Assembly: GCA_031274715.1 (NCBI GenBank) | Contig: JAISPT010000066.1 | Span: 1 to 54,409 of the forward strand | Direction of reading: 5' to 3' | Source: Azonexus sp. | GTDB lineage: Bacteria > Pseudomonadota > Gammaproteobacteria > Burkholderiales > Rhodocyclaceae | DNA: 54,409 nucleotides | In this document: one piece after another, positions 32,465 to 39,727 of the stretch | Layout of the letters: every line of letters starts with the position of its first letter | Numbering within the stretch: position 1 is the first letter of the stretch | Position numbers and translations under genes: made by a program | Notes under the pieces: generated by a model | Seen by the model: the letters and a program-made list of their open reading frames with translations, nothing else | What the model was told of the DNA's origin: nothing | The model's database searches: none

Positions 32465-33801
32465 GCAGCGGGCGGTGGGCTATCGGTAGCGGCCGGCTTT
32501 TTGCGCCGGCGGCGGCGCTTCTTGTCGCCGGCTTGCTCGGGCAGCAGCATCTGCGCCCGCTCCTCGCCGTCGGCATTTTGGAAGCGGGTCCACCAGTCGG
32601 CGAGTTCCTGCTCCGCCTCTCCGGATTCGGCGCGCAGCAGCAGGAAATCATAGCCGGCACGGAAGCGTGGCTGTTCGAGCAGGCCGTAGGGACGTTTGCC
32701 AGCGCGCTGGTCGAAGCGCGGCTGAAGCAGCCAGATTTCCTTGATGTCGCCGGCGATGCGGCGGGTGATGGCGAGCTTTTCGCCCTGCACGTCGAGTACC
32801 GTGTCCATCGCCTGGAACAGCGCCGGAATCTTTGGCTCGCCGGTGGCTTTGAGTTTTTCCCAGTGGGCCAGTACCTCGTGCCAGAGCAGCGCGGCGAACA
32901 AGAAACCGGGCGAGGTGCCCTTGCCGCGGTGGACGCGCTCGTCGGTGTTGGCCAGCGCCAGCATCACGAACTTCTCGCCGAGCGGTTGTTCGAGGATGAC
33001 GTCGAGCAGCGGCAGCAGGCCGTGGTGCAGGCCCTCGTCGCGCAATTGGGTGATGCACTTGACCGAGTGGCCGGAGGTCAAGAGCTTGAGCATCTCGTCG
33101 AACAGGCGGGCGGCCGGGACGTTTTCCAGCAGCGTTGCCATCTCGCGGATCGGCCGCCGCGCCTCGGGATCGATAGCCAGCCCGAGCTTGGCCGCCAGGC
33201 GCACGGCGCGCAGCATGCGCACCGGATCCTCGCGGTAACGGCCACGCGGCTCGCCGATCATGCGCAGGGTCCGCGCCTTGAGGTCGCCGACGCCGTGGTG
33301 GTAATCGATGACCGCCTCGCTGCTCGGGTCGTAATACAGGGCGTTGGCGGTGAAGTCGCGGCGGGCGGCGTCCTCGGCATGGCTGCCGAAGACGTTGTCG
33401 TGCAGCACCCGGCCGTGCTCGTCCTTCTTGGTGTCGTCGCCTAACTGGCCGCGGAAGGTGGTGACCTCAATCTGTTCCTGGCCCATCATCACGTGGACGA
33501 TCTGGAAGCGGCGGCCGATGATGCGCGAGCGGCGGAAAGCGCGGCGCACTTCCTCTGGCGTGGCGTCGGTGGCGATGTCGAAATCCTTCGGCTCGGCCCC
33601 GATCAGCAGGTCGCGGACAGCGCCGCCGACGACGTAGGCTTTATGCCCGTTCTCCTGCAAGGTCGTACACACGCGGCGGCTGCCCGAACTGATGCGATTG
33701 CGGGTGATGCCGTGGGTGGCGACGGGGATGACCGCCGGCTCATGCTGGCCGGGCCGGGCTTTCTTGCCGTTGAAGACGCGGGAAATGAATTTGCGGATCA
33801 C
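32461..33801 (-). CDS. pcnB: Poly(A) polymerase I
   Basis: Adds 3' poly(A) tails that promote RNA decay. GTG at 33801 gives 446 residues starting V/MIRKFISRVFNGKK; the open frame extends much further upstream, but there it overlaps the HAD gene in another frame. The nucleotidyltransferase signature is VGGAVRDLLIGAEPKDFDIATDATPEEV-like with catalytic DxD near residue 70. RRDFTANALYYD and RYREDPVRMLRAVRLAAKLG are tRNA-nucleotidyltransferase superfamily motifs. The C-terminus is a basic KKRRRRRKK tail, consistent with RNA binding. A stem-loop cluster precedes it. Confidence 0.95.
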   Translation of the reverse strand: MIRKFISRVFNGKKARPGQHEPAVIPVATHGITRNRISSGSRRVCTTLQENGHKAYVVGGAVRDLLIGAEPKDFDIATDATPEEVRRAFRRSRIIGRRFQIVHVMMGQEQIEVTTFRGQLGDDTKKDEHGRVLHDNVFGSHAEDAARRDFTANALYYDPSSEAVIDYHHGVGDLKARTLRMIGEPRGRYREDPVRMLRAVRLAAKLGLAIDPEARRPIREMATLLENVPAARLFDEMLKLLTSGHSVKCITQLRDEGLHHGLLPLLDVILEQPLGEKFVMLALANTDERVHRGKGTSPGFLFAALLWHEVLAHWEKLKATGEPKIPALFQAMDTVLDVQGEKLAITRRIAGDIKEIWLLQPRFDQRAGKRPYGLLEQPRFRAGYDFLLLRAESGEAEQELADWWTRFQNADGEERAQMLLPEQAGDKKRRRRRKKPAATDSPPPAA

Positions 33802-33821
33802 GGATTGCCGTTGGGGTTGGA

Positions 33822-33881
33822 GGGAGCTCCCGGTTTGTGCCGGGCGGCTCGGGGTCTGTCCCGATCGCTTCCCGGTTGTGC
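33822..33881. repeat. REP-like cluster of stem-loops in the pcnB leader
   Basis: Three overlapping or adjacent palindromes: GGGAGCTCCC (33822-33831), CCCGG-TTTGTG-CCGGG (33829-33844) and TCGGG-GTCTGT-CCCGA (33849-33864). CCCGGTTTGTGC is echoed as CCCGGTTGTGC at 33871-33881. They fill the gap between the HAD gene and pcnB. The GGGGTCTGTCCC core recalls REP sequences that accompany RAYT transposases, but this link is from memory. Confidence 0.55.
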
Positions 33882-33895
33882 GGAAAACGCGGATT

Positions 33896-34564
33896 CTACC
33901 GCAGCGTAATGATTTTCCAGCACATTTTGCCGGCGTGGGCGCGCAGGGTGTCGTCCGGGTCCACGGCGACCGGCTGGCTGACCTTGCCCAGCAGTGGCAG
34001 GTCGTTGTGCGAGTCGCTGTAGAAAATGCTTTCCGCGAAGCTACCCCACCACAGGCCGAGGCTTTCCAGCCACTGTTCGACGCGGACGATCTTGCCGCTC
34101 TGGAAGGCGGGCGTGCCGGTCGGCGCGCCGGTGAAGGCGCCTTTGGCCAGGTCGGCAGCCGGGATGGTGGCAATCAGGTGCGGAATACCGAATTCGCGGA
34201 CGATCGGGCCGGTGACGAAGCTGTTGGTGGCAGTGACCACGGCGCACAAATCGCCATTGGCCAAGTGGCTGGCGACCAGCCGGCGAGCGGCATCGCCGAT
34301 GATCGGGTGGATATGCCGCGCCATGTATTCGCGGTGCCAGGCGTCGAGTTCCTGGCGCGTGTGGCGGGCTAGCGGCTGCAACTGGAAGGCGAGAAAAGCC
34401 TCGATGTCGAGCGTGCCGGCCTGGTAGTGCTGGTAGAACTCCAGGTTCTGGGCTTCCTGAATGTCGCGGTCGACGACGCCACGGGAAATCAGGAACTGCA
34501 TCCACTCGAAATCGGAATCGCCGGCGAGCAGGGTGTTGTCGAGGTCGAAGAGGGCGAGATTCAT
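33896..34564 (-). CDS. HAD-IB family phosphatase (SerB-like)
   Basis: A 222-residue HAD hydrolase of subfamily IB. Motif I is FDLDNTLLAGDSD, with nucleophile and acid Asp at residues 7 and 9. Motif II lies near VVTATNSF, and motif IV is YSDSHNDLPLL near residue 185. The helical cap after motif I (FEWMQFLISRGVVDRDI) is like CicA and phosphoserine-phosphatase relatives. It sits between hda and pcnB, an arrangement recurrent in betaproteobacteria. The substrate cannot be told from sequence; it is not clearly SerB itself. Confidence 0.88.
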   Translation of the reverse strand: MNLALFDLDNTLLAGDSDFEWMQFLISRGVVDRDIQEAQNLEFYQHYQAGTLDIEAFLAFQLQPLARHTRQELDAWHREYMARHIHPIIGDAARRLVASHLANGDLCAVVTATNSFVTGPIVREFGIPHLIATIPAADLAKGAFTGAPTGTPAFQSGKIVRVEQWLESLGLWWGSFAESIFYSDSHNDLPLLGKVSQPVAVDPDDTLRAHAGKMCWKIITLR

Positions 34565-34597
34565 AGCGGATATCCAGTTGACGTGTGACGGCAGAAC

Positions 34598-35257
34598 TCA
34601 GGCGGCCGGCGTGGCTTCTCGGGCCAGCAGTTCGCGTAGCAGCGGTAGGGTGACAGAACGCTGGTGTTCCAGCGTGTAGCGGTCGAGGGCGACGATTAGC
34701 GCCGATAGCGTGCGCATGTCGCGCGGGGCATGGCGCATTAGGTAATCGATCGCTTCCGGGGTCAGTTTCAAAGCCCGCTCCCTGGCCTGGGCGGCTAGTG
34801 CGGCGGCCTTCTCGGCGTCGGAGAGAGGTTGCAGCCGGTAGATCAGGCCGGAGCCGAGGCGGGTGCGCAGATCCTCGCGCAGGGTGAGGTGCCGAGGCGG
34901 TTGGATGGCCGCCGTCAGCAAGCGTCCGCCGCCGGCCTTGAGTTGGTTGAACAGGGCGAACAGTGCGATCTGGCCGTTGTCATCGAGCCGATCGACGTTG
35001 TCGACCGCTAGGGTCGCCTCGCCCTTTACCCCGAGCAAGCCCGGATTTTTGTCCGCGTCGACATAAGGGAAACCGCTGGCCCGCAATAGATGCGAGCGCC
35101 CACTACCGGCTTCACCGACGAGGCAGAAGGAAGCATCCGGCCGGGTTGCGGCCAGCCACTCGGTCAGCGCGGCGAGCGTTTCGCCATTGCCGCCGGGGAC
35201 GAAATTGTCCAGCGACGGCGAGCTGTCGGGCAGCAGGTCGAGGAGCAACTGGCGCAT
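34598..35257 (-). CDS. hda: DnaA regulatory inactivator Hda
   Basis: An AAA+ DnaA homologue that, bound to the DNA-loaded clamp, stimulates ATP hydrolysis by DnaA and limits re-initiation. The 219-residue protein begins MRQLLLDLLPDSSPSLDNFV, where QLLLDL is the beta-clamp binding motif. The P-loop region is LVGEAGSGRSHLL (imperfect Walker A, as in other Hda), and the Walker B-like segment is LAVDNVDRL. No DnaA-type DNA-binding domain is attached. It starts 10 bp after tyrS. Confidence 0.95.
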   Translation of the reverse strand: MRQLLLDLLPDSSPSLDNFVPGGNGETLAALTEWLAATRPDASFCLVGEAGSGRSHLLRASGFPYVDADKNPGLLGVKGEATLAVDNVDRLDDNGQIALFALFNQLKAGGGRLLTAAIQPPRHLTLREDLRTRLGSGLIYRLQPLSDAEKAAALAAQARERALKLTPEAIDYLMRHAPRDMRTLSALIVALDRYTLEHQRSVTLPLLRELLAREATPAA

Positions 35258-35267
35258 CGCGCGGCCC

Positions 35268-36542
35268 TTACTGCCAGCGAATCATCGCGTATTGCTTCTT
35301 GCCACGGCGCAGGATGGTGAAGCGGCCGAACAGGCGCTCGCTGCCGGCGATGCGGTGGTCGATCGCATCCCGCTTTTCGCCGTTGACCGAGACGCTGCCG
35401 TTCTGGATGAAGGTGCGCGCCTCCGACTTCGATTTGGCCAGCCCGGCGGCGACCAGCGCGTCGATCAGGCCGCCGTCGGTACCGTCGAGCGCAACGCCGG
35501 GCATACCGTCCTGGGCCAGTTGTTCGAGGTCGTTTTCGGTCAGGTCGGCCAATTGGCCGGAGAACAGGCTGGCGGTGATGCGCCGCGCGGCCAGCAGCGC
35601 GACTTCGCCGTGCACCAGGCGTGTCGCTTCCTCGGCCAGGATGCGCTGGGCTTCCGGCTTACCACCGCTGGCCTGGTCCGCCGCCTCGATCTCAGCGATG
35701 CGCGCAACCGGCAGGAAGGTGAAGAATTTCAGGAACTTGTAAACGTCGGCGTCGGCGGTATTCAGCCAGAACTGATAGAAGGCGTAGGGTGAGGTCTTCT
35801 TCGGGTCGAGCCAGATGGCGCCCGCTTCCGTCTTGCCGAACTTGGTGCCGTCGGCCTTGGTGATCAGCGGCACGGTCAGGCCGTGAGCCTGGACGTGGTG
35901 CAGGCGGCGGGTCAGATCGGTACCGGCGGTGATATTGCCCCACTGGTCGGAGCCGCCGATTTGCAGCACGCAGCCGTGACGCTTGTACAACTCGGCGAAA
36001 TCGTAGCCTTGCAGCAGCGCGTAGGAAAACTCGGTATACGAAATCCCCTGGTCCTCGCGGACCAGCCGCTGTTGCACCGCGTCGCGCTTGATCATGGCGT
36101 TGACCGAGAAGTGCTTGCCGATGTCGCGCAGGAAATCGAGGCAGTTCATCGCCCCGAACCAGTCGTGGTTGTTGGCCATCAGCGCTGCGTTATCGCCATC
36201 GAAGCGGAGGAAGGGGGCGACCTGGCCGCGAATCTTGTCGACCCAGCCGATGATTACCTCCGGTGTGTTCAGTTTGCGCTCGGCCGCTTTGAAACTGGGG
36301 TCGCCGATCATGCCGGTGGCACCGCCGACCAGGGCGATCGGCCGGTGGCCGGCTTCCTGAAAGCGCTTCAGGATCAGCACCGGCACCAGGTGGCCGAGGT
36401 GCAGGCTGTCCGCCGTCGGATCGAAGCCGCAATACAGCGTCACCTTCTCCTCGAGCAGCATCTGATCGAGCGTCGGCGCGTCGGTCAGTTGGGCGATCAG
36501 GCCGCGTTCATGCAGATCCTGAAGGAGGGGGGACTGGTACAT
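35268..36542 (-). CDS. tyrS: Tyrosyl-tRNA synthetase
   Basis: Charges tRNA-Tyr. ATG at 36542 gives 424 residues; GGAG nine bases upstream is the ribosome site, so the longer GTG start at 36557 was rejected. CGFDPTADSLHLGHL contains the HIGH signature (HLGH), and TKFGKTEAGAIW is the KMSKS equivalent (KFGKT). GGSDQWGNITAG binds tyrosine. The C-terminal S4 RNA-binding domain covers SKSEARTFIQNGSVSVNGE. It probably heads the hda-HAD operon; two palindromes lie in its leader. Confidence 0.97.
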   Translation of the reverse strand: MYQSPLLQDLHERGLIAQLTDAPTLDQMLLEEKVTLYCGFDPTADSLHLGHLVPVLILKRFQEAGHRPIALVGGATGMIGDPSFKAAERKLNTPEVIIGWVDKIRGQVAPFLRFDGDNAALMANNHDWFGAMNCLDFLRDIGKHFSVNAMIKRDAVQQRLVREDQGISYTEFSYALLQGYDFAELYKRHGCVLQIGGSDQWGNITAGTDLTRRLHHVQAHGLTVPLITKADGTKFGKTEAGAIWLDPKKTSPYAFYQFWLNTADADVYKFLKFFTFLPVARIAEIEAADQASGGKPEAQRILAEEATRLVHGEVALLAARRITASLFSGQLADLTENDLEQLAQDGMPGVALDGTDGGLIDALVAAGLAKSKSEARTFIQNGSVSVNGEKRDAIDHRIAGSERLFGRFTILRRGKKQYAMIRWQ

Positions 36543-36565
36543 CGGGACATTCTCCACGGGATGGG

Positions 36566-36595
36566 GCCGGATCGATCCGGCACCCGAAATTTCGG
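36566..36595. repeat. Two perfect palindromes in the tyrS leader
   Basis: GCCGGATCGATCCGGC (16 bp, 36566-36581) and CCGAAATTTCGG (12 bp, 36584-36595) are two bases apart, between the tyrS start and a TTAAAAT -10-like stretch. They could form back-to-back hairpins in the leader RNA or bind dimeric proteins. The 204-bp gap 36543-36746 holds no gene. Confidence 0.5.
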
Positions 36596-36746
36596 ACGCG
36601 CGATTTTAACAGAGCGGCGGAGTCGGACGCGGCCAGGTTGTCGTGGCAAAGGGTATGGCTGCGAGTCCGCCTGTCGAGATCGCCGTTGCGGTAGTGGGTC
36701 GGCCGAGTTCAGCGAGGCGAGGCTAGACCGACATCCCCATCGGCGG

Positions 36747-37493
36747 TCAGTTGTCCGGACTGTCGACCAGTTTCTCGATGATCGCCCGGACCTGGCCCAT
36801 CGCCTCGTGCAGCACGCGCTCCAGGCTCTCGAAATGGATGCCGTTGGCGCTGCTGCCCCGCCCGGCGGCGTGGTTGGCGATGACGTTGATCGCCGCGTAG
36901 GGCAGGCCCAGTTCGCGAGCCAGCACCGCTTCCGGCATGCCGGTCATGCCGACCAGGTCGGCCCCGTCGCGTTCAAAGCGGTTGATCTCGGCGGCGGTTT
37001 CGAGGCGCGGCCCCTGGGTGGCGGCATAGACGCCGCCGATCTTGAGCGGAATGCTCAGGGTCGTCGCCGCCTCGACGATGCGCCGGCGCAGGTCGGCATC
37101 GTAGGGCTCGGTGAAATCGACGTGCGTTACCGGCGTGTCGAGGGTTTCGTAATAGGTCGATTTGCGGCCCCAGGTGTAGTCGAGGATCTGGTCCGGGACA
37201 ACGATCTCGCCCGGTTGCAGGTCGCCGCGGATACCGCCGACCGAGGCTACCGAAATGACGCCGGTCGCACCGCGGCGGTGTAGTGCCCAGAGGTTGGCGC
37301 GGTAATTGACCATGTGCGGAACGATGGTGTGGCCGTGGCCGTGGCGCGGCAGGAACATCGCCGGTTGGCCGCCGATCTGGCCGATGACGATGGCCCCGGA
37401 AGCCTCGCCGTAGGGAGTGCGGACGATCTCGCGGTGCGCGACGTCGAGATTGGACAGCGTTGTCAGGCCGCTGCCGCCGATGATAGCCAGCAT
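36747..37493 (-). CDS. S-methyl-5'-thioinosine phosphorylase (MTAP/PNP family)
   Basis: Cleaves methylthioinosine with phosphate to hypoxanthine and methylthioribose-1-phosphate. ATG at 37493 gives 248 residues starting MLAIIGGSGL. PRHGHGHTIVPHMVNYRA is the phosphate and sugar motif typical of bacterial thioinosine phosphorylases. NVIANHAAG has Asn rather than the Asp of adenine-specific MTAP, favouring 6-oxopurine substrates. It is one base after a methyltransferase gene, and hpt, which salvages hypoxanthine, is in the same run. A plain purine-nucleoside phosphorylase or MTAP is the alternative. Confidence 0.85.
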   Translation of the reverse strand: MLAIIGGSGLTTLSNLDVAHREIVRTPYGEASGAIVIGQIGGQPAMFLPRHGHGHTIVPHMVNYRANLWALHRRGATGVISVASVGGIRGDLQPGEIVVPDQILDYTWGRKSTYYETLDTPVTHVDFTEPYDADLRRRIVEAATTLSIPLKIGGVYAATQGPRLETAAEINRFERDGADLVGMTGMPEAVLARELGLPYAAINVIANHAAGRGSSANGIHFESLERVLHEAMGQVRAIIEKLVDSPDN

Positions 37494-37494
37494 G

Positions 37495-38196
37495 TCAGTT
37501 GTTCCTTTCCGCCAGCAGCGAAGCCAGCGTGGGTACGGCACCCTTGAGCGCCGGATGTTGCCCCCGGTTGGGAGCAGTGTCTTCGAGCTTGCGGTACAGC
37601 GCCTGCCGCCGCTCGGTGGTGAATGGCAGGTCGCGTAGGGTCTTGCCGAGATGGTAGCCGACCAGCGTGTCGCGGCCGATGTCTTTGGCTTGCCAGGGAA
37701 TTACCGTGCGGTCGACGAGATGTAGTGCGCGTACCGTCGGCAGGCTGGCGGCCAGTTCGGCAACCAGGCGGTGCATTCTTTCGCGGTAGGCAATCACCGC
37801 CTGGCCGGCGTCGGTGGCTTGCGCGCCGGTCGTTTCGGCCGGCGCCCCCATCAGCCAGCAGGCCACGGTATCAGGTGCGAAGGCGGCGATTTGCCCGTGC
37901 TGGACCTCGGTCAGTGCCGCCAGATCGGCCGCCAGCAGGGTCACGTCGGCGCCGGCGACGCGGGCTTGCGTCGCCGCCAGGCATTCCGGCAGCGCGTCGA
38001 GGGCCAGTACCGCCAGGCCGCGCGCCGTTAGCGCCTGGGTCGAAAAGCCTGGGCCGCAGCCGATTTCGAGCACGCGCCGACCAGGCACCAGGCTGGCCAT
38101 CCAGGCGTAGTCGCCGTGCCGAGCGTAGCGCTCGCCCTCGTCTTGCCAGTAGCCGAGAAATTCGGCGACGGCGAGGCTGACACCACTCCCGCTCAT
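37495..38196 (-). CDS. Class I SAM-dependent methyltransferase, substrate unknown
   Basis: A 233-residue Rossmann-fold methyltransferase; motif I is VLEIGCGPGFSTQAL near residue 39, and LAVLALDALPECLAATQARV is motif II. The post-core region (QAKDIGRDTLVGYHLGKTLRDLPF) is not one I can assign. ATG at 38196 shares ATGA with the hpt stop, and the gene ends one base before the thioinosine phosphorylase. The longer open frame runs through hpt in another frame and was rejected. The methyl acceptor is unknown. Confidence 0.85.
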   Translation of the reverse strand: MSGSGVSLAVAEFLGYWQDEGERYARHGDYAWMASLVPGRRVLEIGCGPGFSTQALTARGLAVLALDALPECLAATQARVAGADVTLLAADLAALTEVQHGQIAAFAPDTVACWLMGAPAETTGAQATDAGQAVIAYRERMHRLVAELAASLPTVRALHLVDRTVIPWQAKDIGRDTLVGYHLGKTLRDLPFTTERRQALYRKLEDTAPNRGQHPALKGAVPTLASLLAERNN

Positions 38197-38741
38197 CCAG
38201 CCTCCTTCATGGCGTAGATGGCCGGCAGGTTGCGCCAGGCGCCGTCGACGTCCATGCCGAAGCCGAAGACGAAGCGGTCGGGCACGTTCAGGCCGACGAA
38301 ATCGGCGGCGATCGGCTTGTTCTTGCCATTTTGCTTGTCGACGAACACCGCTAGCAGCACCTCGGCGGCGCCGAGGCGGAGCAGACTTTCCTTGACTGCG
38401 GTCAGGGTCATGCCCTCGTCGAGGATGTCGTCGACGACCAGTACGCTGCGGCCCTTGACCGAGGTCCACGGGGCCATACGCCAAGAAATCTTGCCGCCCT
38501 GCGTTTCCGGCCCGTAGCGAGTGGCGTGCAGGTAGTCGAAATCGAGCGGAAAAGCCAGTTTCGGCAGCAGGTGGCCGCAGAAAATCACGCCACCGGTCAT
38601 CACGCAAAGAACCAGTGGATTCTTGTCGGCCAGGCACTCGGTCAGGCGCTCGGCCAATTGGGCCACGGCGGTCTGGATGACCGATTCGGGGTAGATCAGT
38701 TCGGCGTTGGCCAACAAATCACGGGCTTTTTCCGGCGTCAT
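38193..38741 (-). CDS. hpt: Hypoxanthine-guanine phosphoribosyltransferase
   Basis: Makes IMP or GMP from hypoxanthine or guanine and PRPP. The 182-residue protein has the PRPP loop VLVVDDILDEGMTLTAV near residue 97, LCVMTGGVIFCGHLL and the hood motif VFGFGMDVDGAWRNLP. It starts directly after the galU stop (TGAATG) and overlaps the methyltransferase start by 4 bases. Together with the thioinosine phosphorylase two genes on, it would recover the purine ring of methylthioadenosine. Confidence 0.94.
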   Translation of the reverse strand: MTPEKARDLLANAELIYPESVIQTAVAQLAERLTECLADKNPLVLCVMTGGVIFCGHLLPKLAFPLDFDYLHATRYGPETQGGKISWRMAPWTSVKGRSVLVVDDILDEGMTLTAVKESLLRLGAAEVLLAVFVDKQNGKNKPIAADFVGLNVPDRFVFGFGMDVDGAWRNLPAIYAMKEAG

Positions 38742-39614
38742 TCAGTGGGTCTCCAGGCTTTTCAGGTAGGCGCTGAATTCGGCGCCGATTTCCGGGTGGC
38801 GCTGGCCGAAGACGACCATCGCCTGCAGGTAGCCGAGCTTCGAGCCGCAGTCGTAGCGGGTGCCGGCATAGCGGTAGGCCAGCACCTGCTCCTCGGCAAG
38901 CAGCGCGGCGATGCCGTCGGTCAACTGGATTTCGCCGCCGGAACCGGGGCGGACATTCTCCAGGTAATGGAAGATGCGCGGCGTCAGGATGTAGCGGCCG
39001 ACCACGGCCAGCGTCGACGGCGCTTCCTCGGGTTTCGGCTTTTCGACGATGGCGCTGATCTGCTCGACGCGCTCGGCCACCGGCCGCGCATCGACAATGC
39101 CATAGCTCCGGGTATCCTCGCGCGGCACATCCTGCACGCCGAGCACCGAGCAGCGGTAATAGTCGTAGGTATCGGTCATCTGCTTCATGATTGCCGGTTG
39201 GCCATCGAGCAGGTCGTCAGCGAGTACCACGGCGAAAGGCTCGTCGCCGATCACCGGCTTGGCGCACAGCACCGCGTGGCCGAGGCCGAGCGCTTCGGCC
39301 TGGCGGATGTAGATGCAATTGATGTTCTTTGGAATCATGCTGCGCACAAACTCGAGCATCTCGGTCTTGCCGCGCGCCTCTAGCTCATTTTCCAGTTCGT
39401 AGGCCTTGTCGAAATGATCCTCGATGGCCCGCTTCGAACGGCCGGTAACGAAGATCATGTCGGTGATCCCGGCTTCGACCGCCTCCTCGACCGCATACTG
39501 GATCAGCGGCTTGTCCACAATGGGCAGCATTTCCTTCGGGCTGGCTTTGGTCGCCGGCAAGAAGCGGGTTCCCATGCCAGCCACCGGAAAAACTGCTTTC
39601 CTGACTTTTTTCAT
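38742..39614 (-). CDS. galU: UTP-glucose-1-phosphate uridylyltransferase
   Basis: Forms UDP-glucose for polysaccharide and envelope synthesis. ATG at 39614 gives 290 residues starting MKKVRKAVFPVAGMGTRFLP; the GxGTRFLPxTK signature binds UTP, and VDKPLIQYAVEEA follows. IVEKPKPEEAPSTLAVVGRYIL is conserved. A GTG three codons earlier is possible. The start overlaps the stop of a small ORF (ATGA) that in turn overlaps ligA, so galU translation may depend on coupling; there is only a weak ribosome site. Confidence 0.96.
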   Translation of the reverse strand: MKKVRKAVFPVAGMGTRFLPATKASPKEMLPIVDKPLIQYAVEEAVEAGITDMIFVTGRSKRAIEDHFDKAYELENELEARGKTEMLEFVRSMIPKNINCIYIRQAEALGLGHAVLCAKPVIGDEPFAVVLADDLLDGQPAIMKQMTDTYDYYRCSVLGVQDVPREDTRSYGIVDARPVAERVEQISAIVEKPKPEEAPSTLAVVGRYILTPRIFHYLENVRPGSGGEIQLTDGIAALLAEEQVLAYRYAGTRYDCGSKLGYLQAMVVFGQRHPEIGAEFSAYLKSLETH

Positions 39615-39727
39615 TTCACACACTCTTGAAAGCTGTTTTCAGCGCAGGCTAACCCGGCACAGCCGGAGTTGAGCCATGCACCAGCATGGCGGCCGTAGCT
39701 AAATGCTGCTTTTCTAACTTTTTTCAC
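39611..39727 (-). CDS. Possible 38-codon coupling ORF between ligA and galU
   Basis: A GTG at 39727 shares GTGA with the ligA stop, and the frame runs without interruption to a TGA at 39611-39613 that shares ATGA with the galU start. The peptide begins VKKVRKAAFSYGRHAGAW; its first codons imitate the galU start (MKKVRKAVF), and a 20-base stretch at both places differs at two positions. Two stem-loops lie in it: GCCATGC-ACCA-GCATGGC (39673-39690) and CCGGC-ACA-GCCGG (39654-39666). It may be a translated leader or coupling peptide, or a relic of a partial galU duplication. There is no homology evidence for the product. Confidence 0.4.
   Translation of the reverse strand: MKKVRKAAFSYGRHAGAWLNSGCAGLACAENSFQECVK

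Noticed and set aside
36543..36746. T-box or tyrosine riboswitch in the tyrS leader
   Set aside because: No T-box consensus or specifier loop was visible; T-boxes are also essentially absent from proteobacteria.
37495..38637. A 380-residue methyltransferase fused to an N-terminal extension
   Set aside because: The extension lies in another frame of hpt; the ATG at 38196 overlapping the hpt stop is the credible start.
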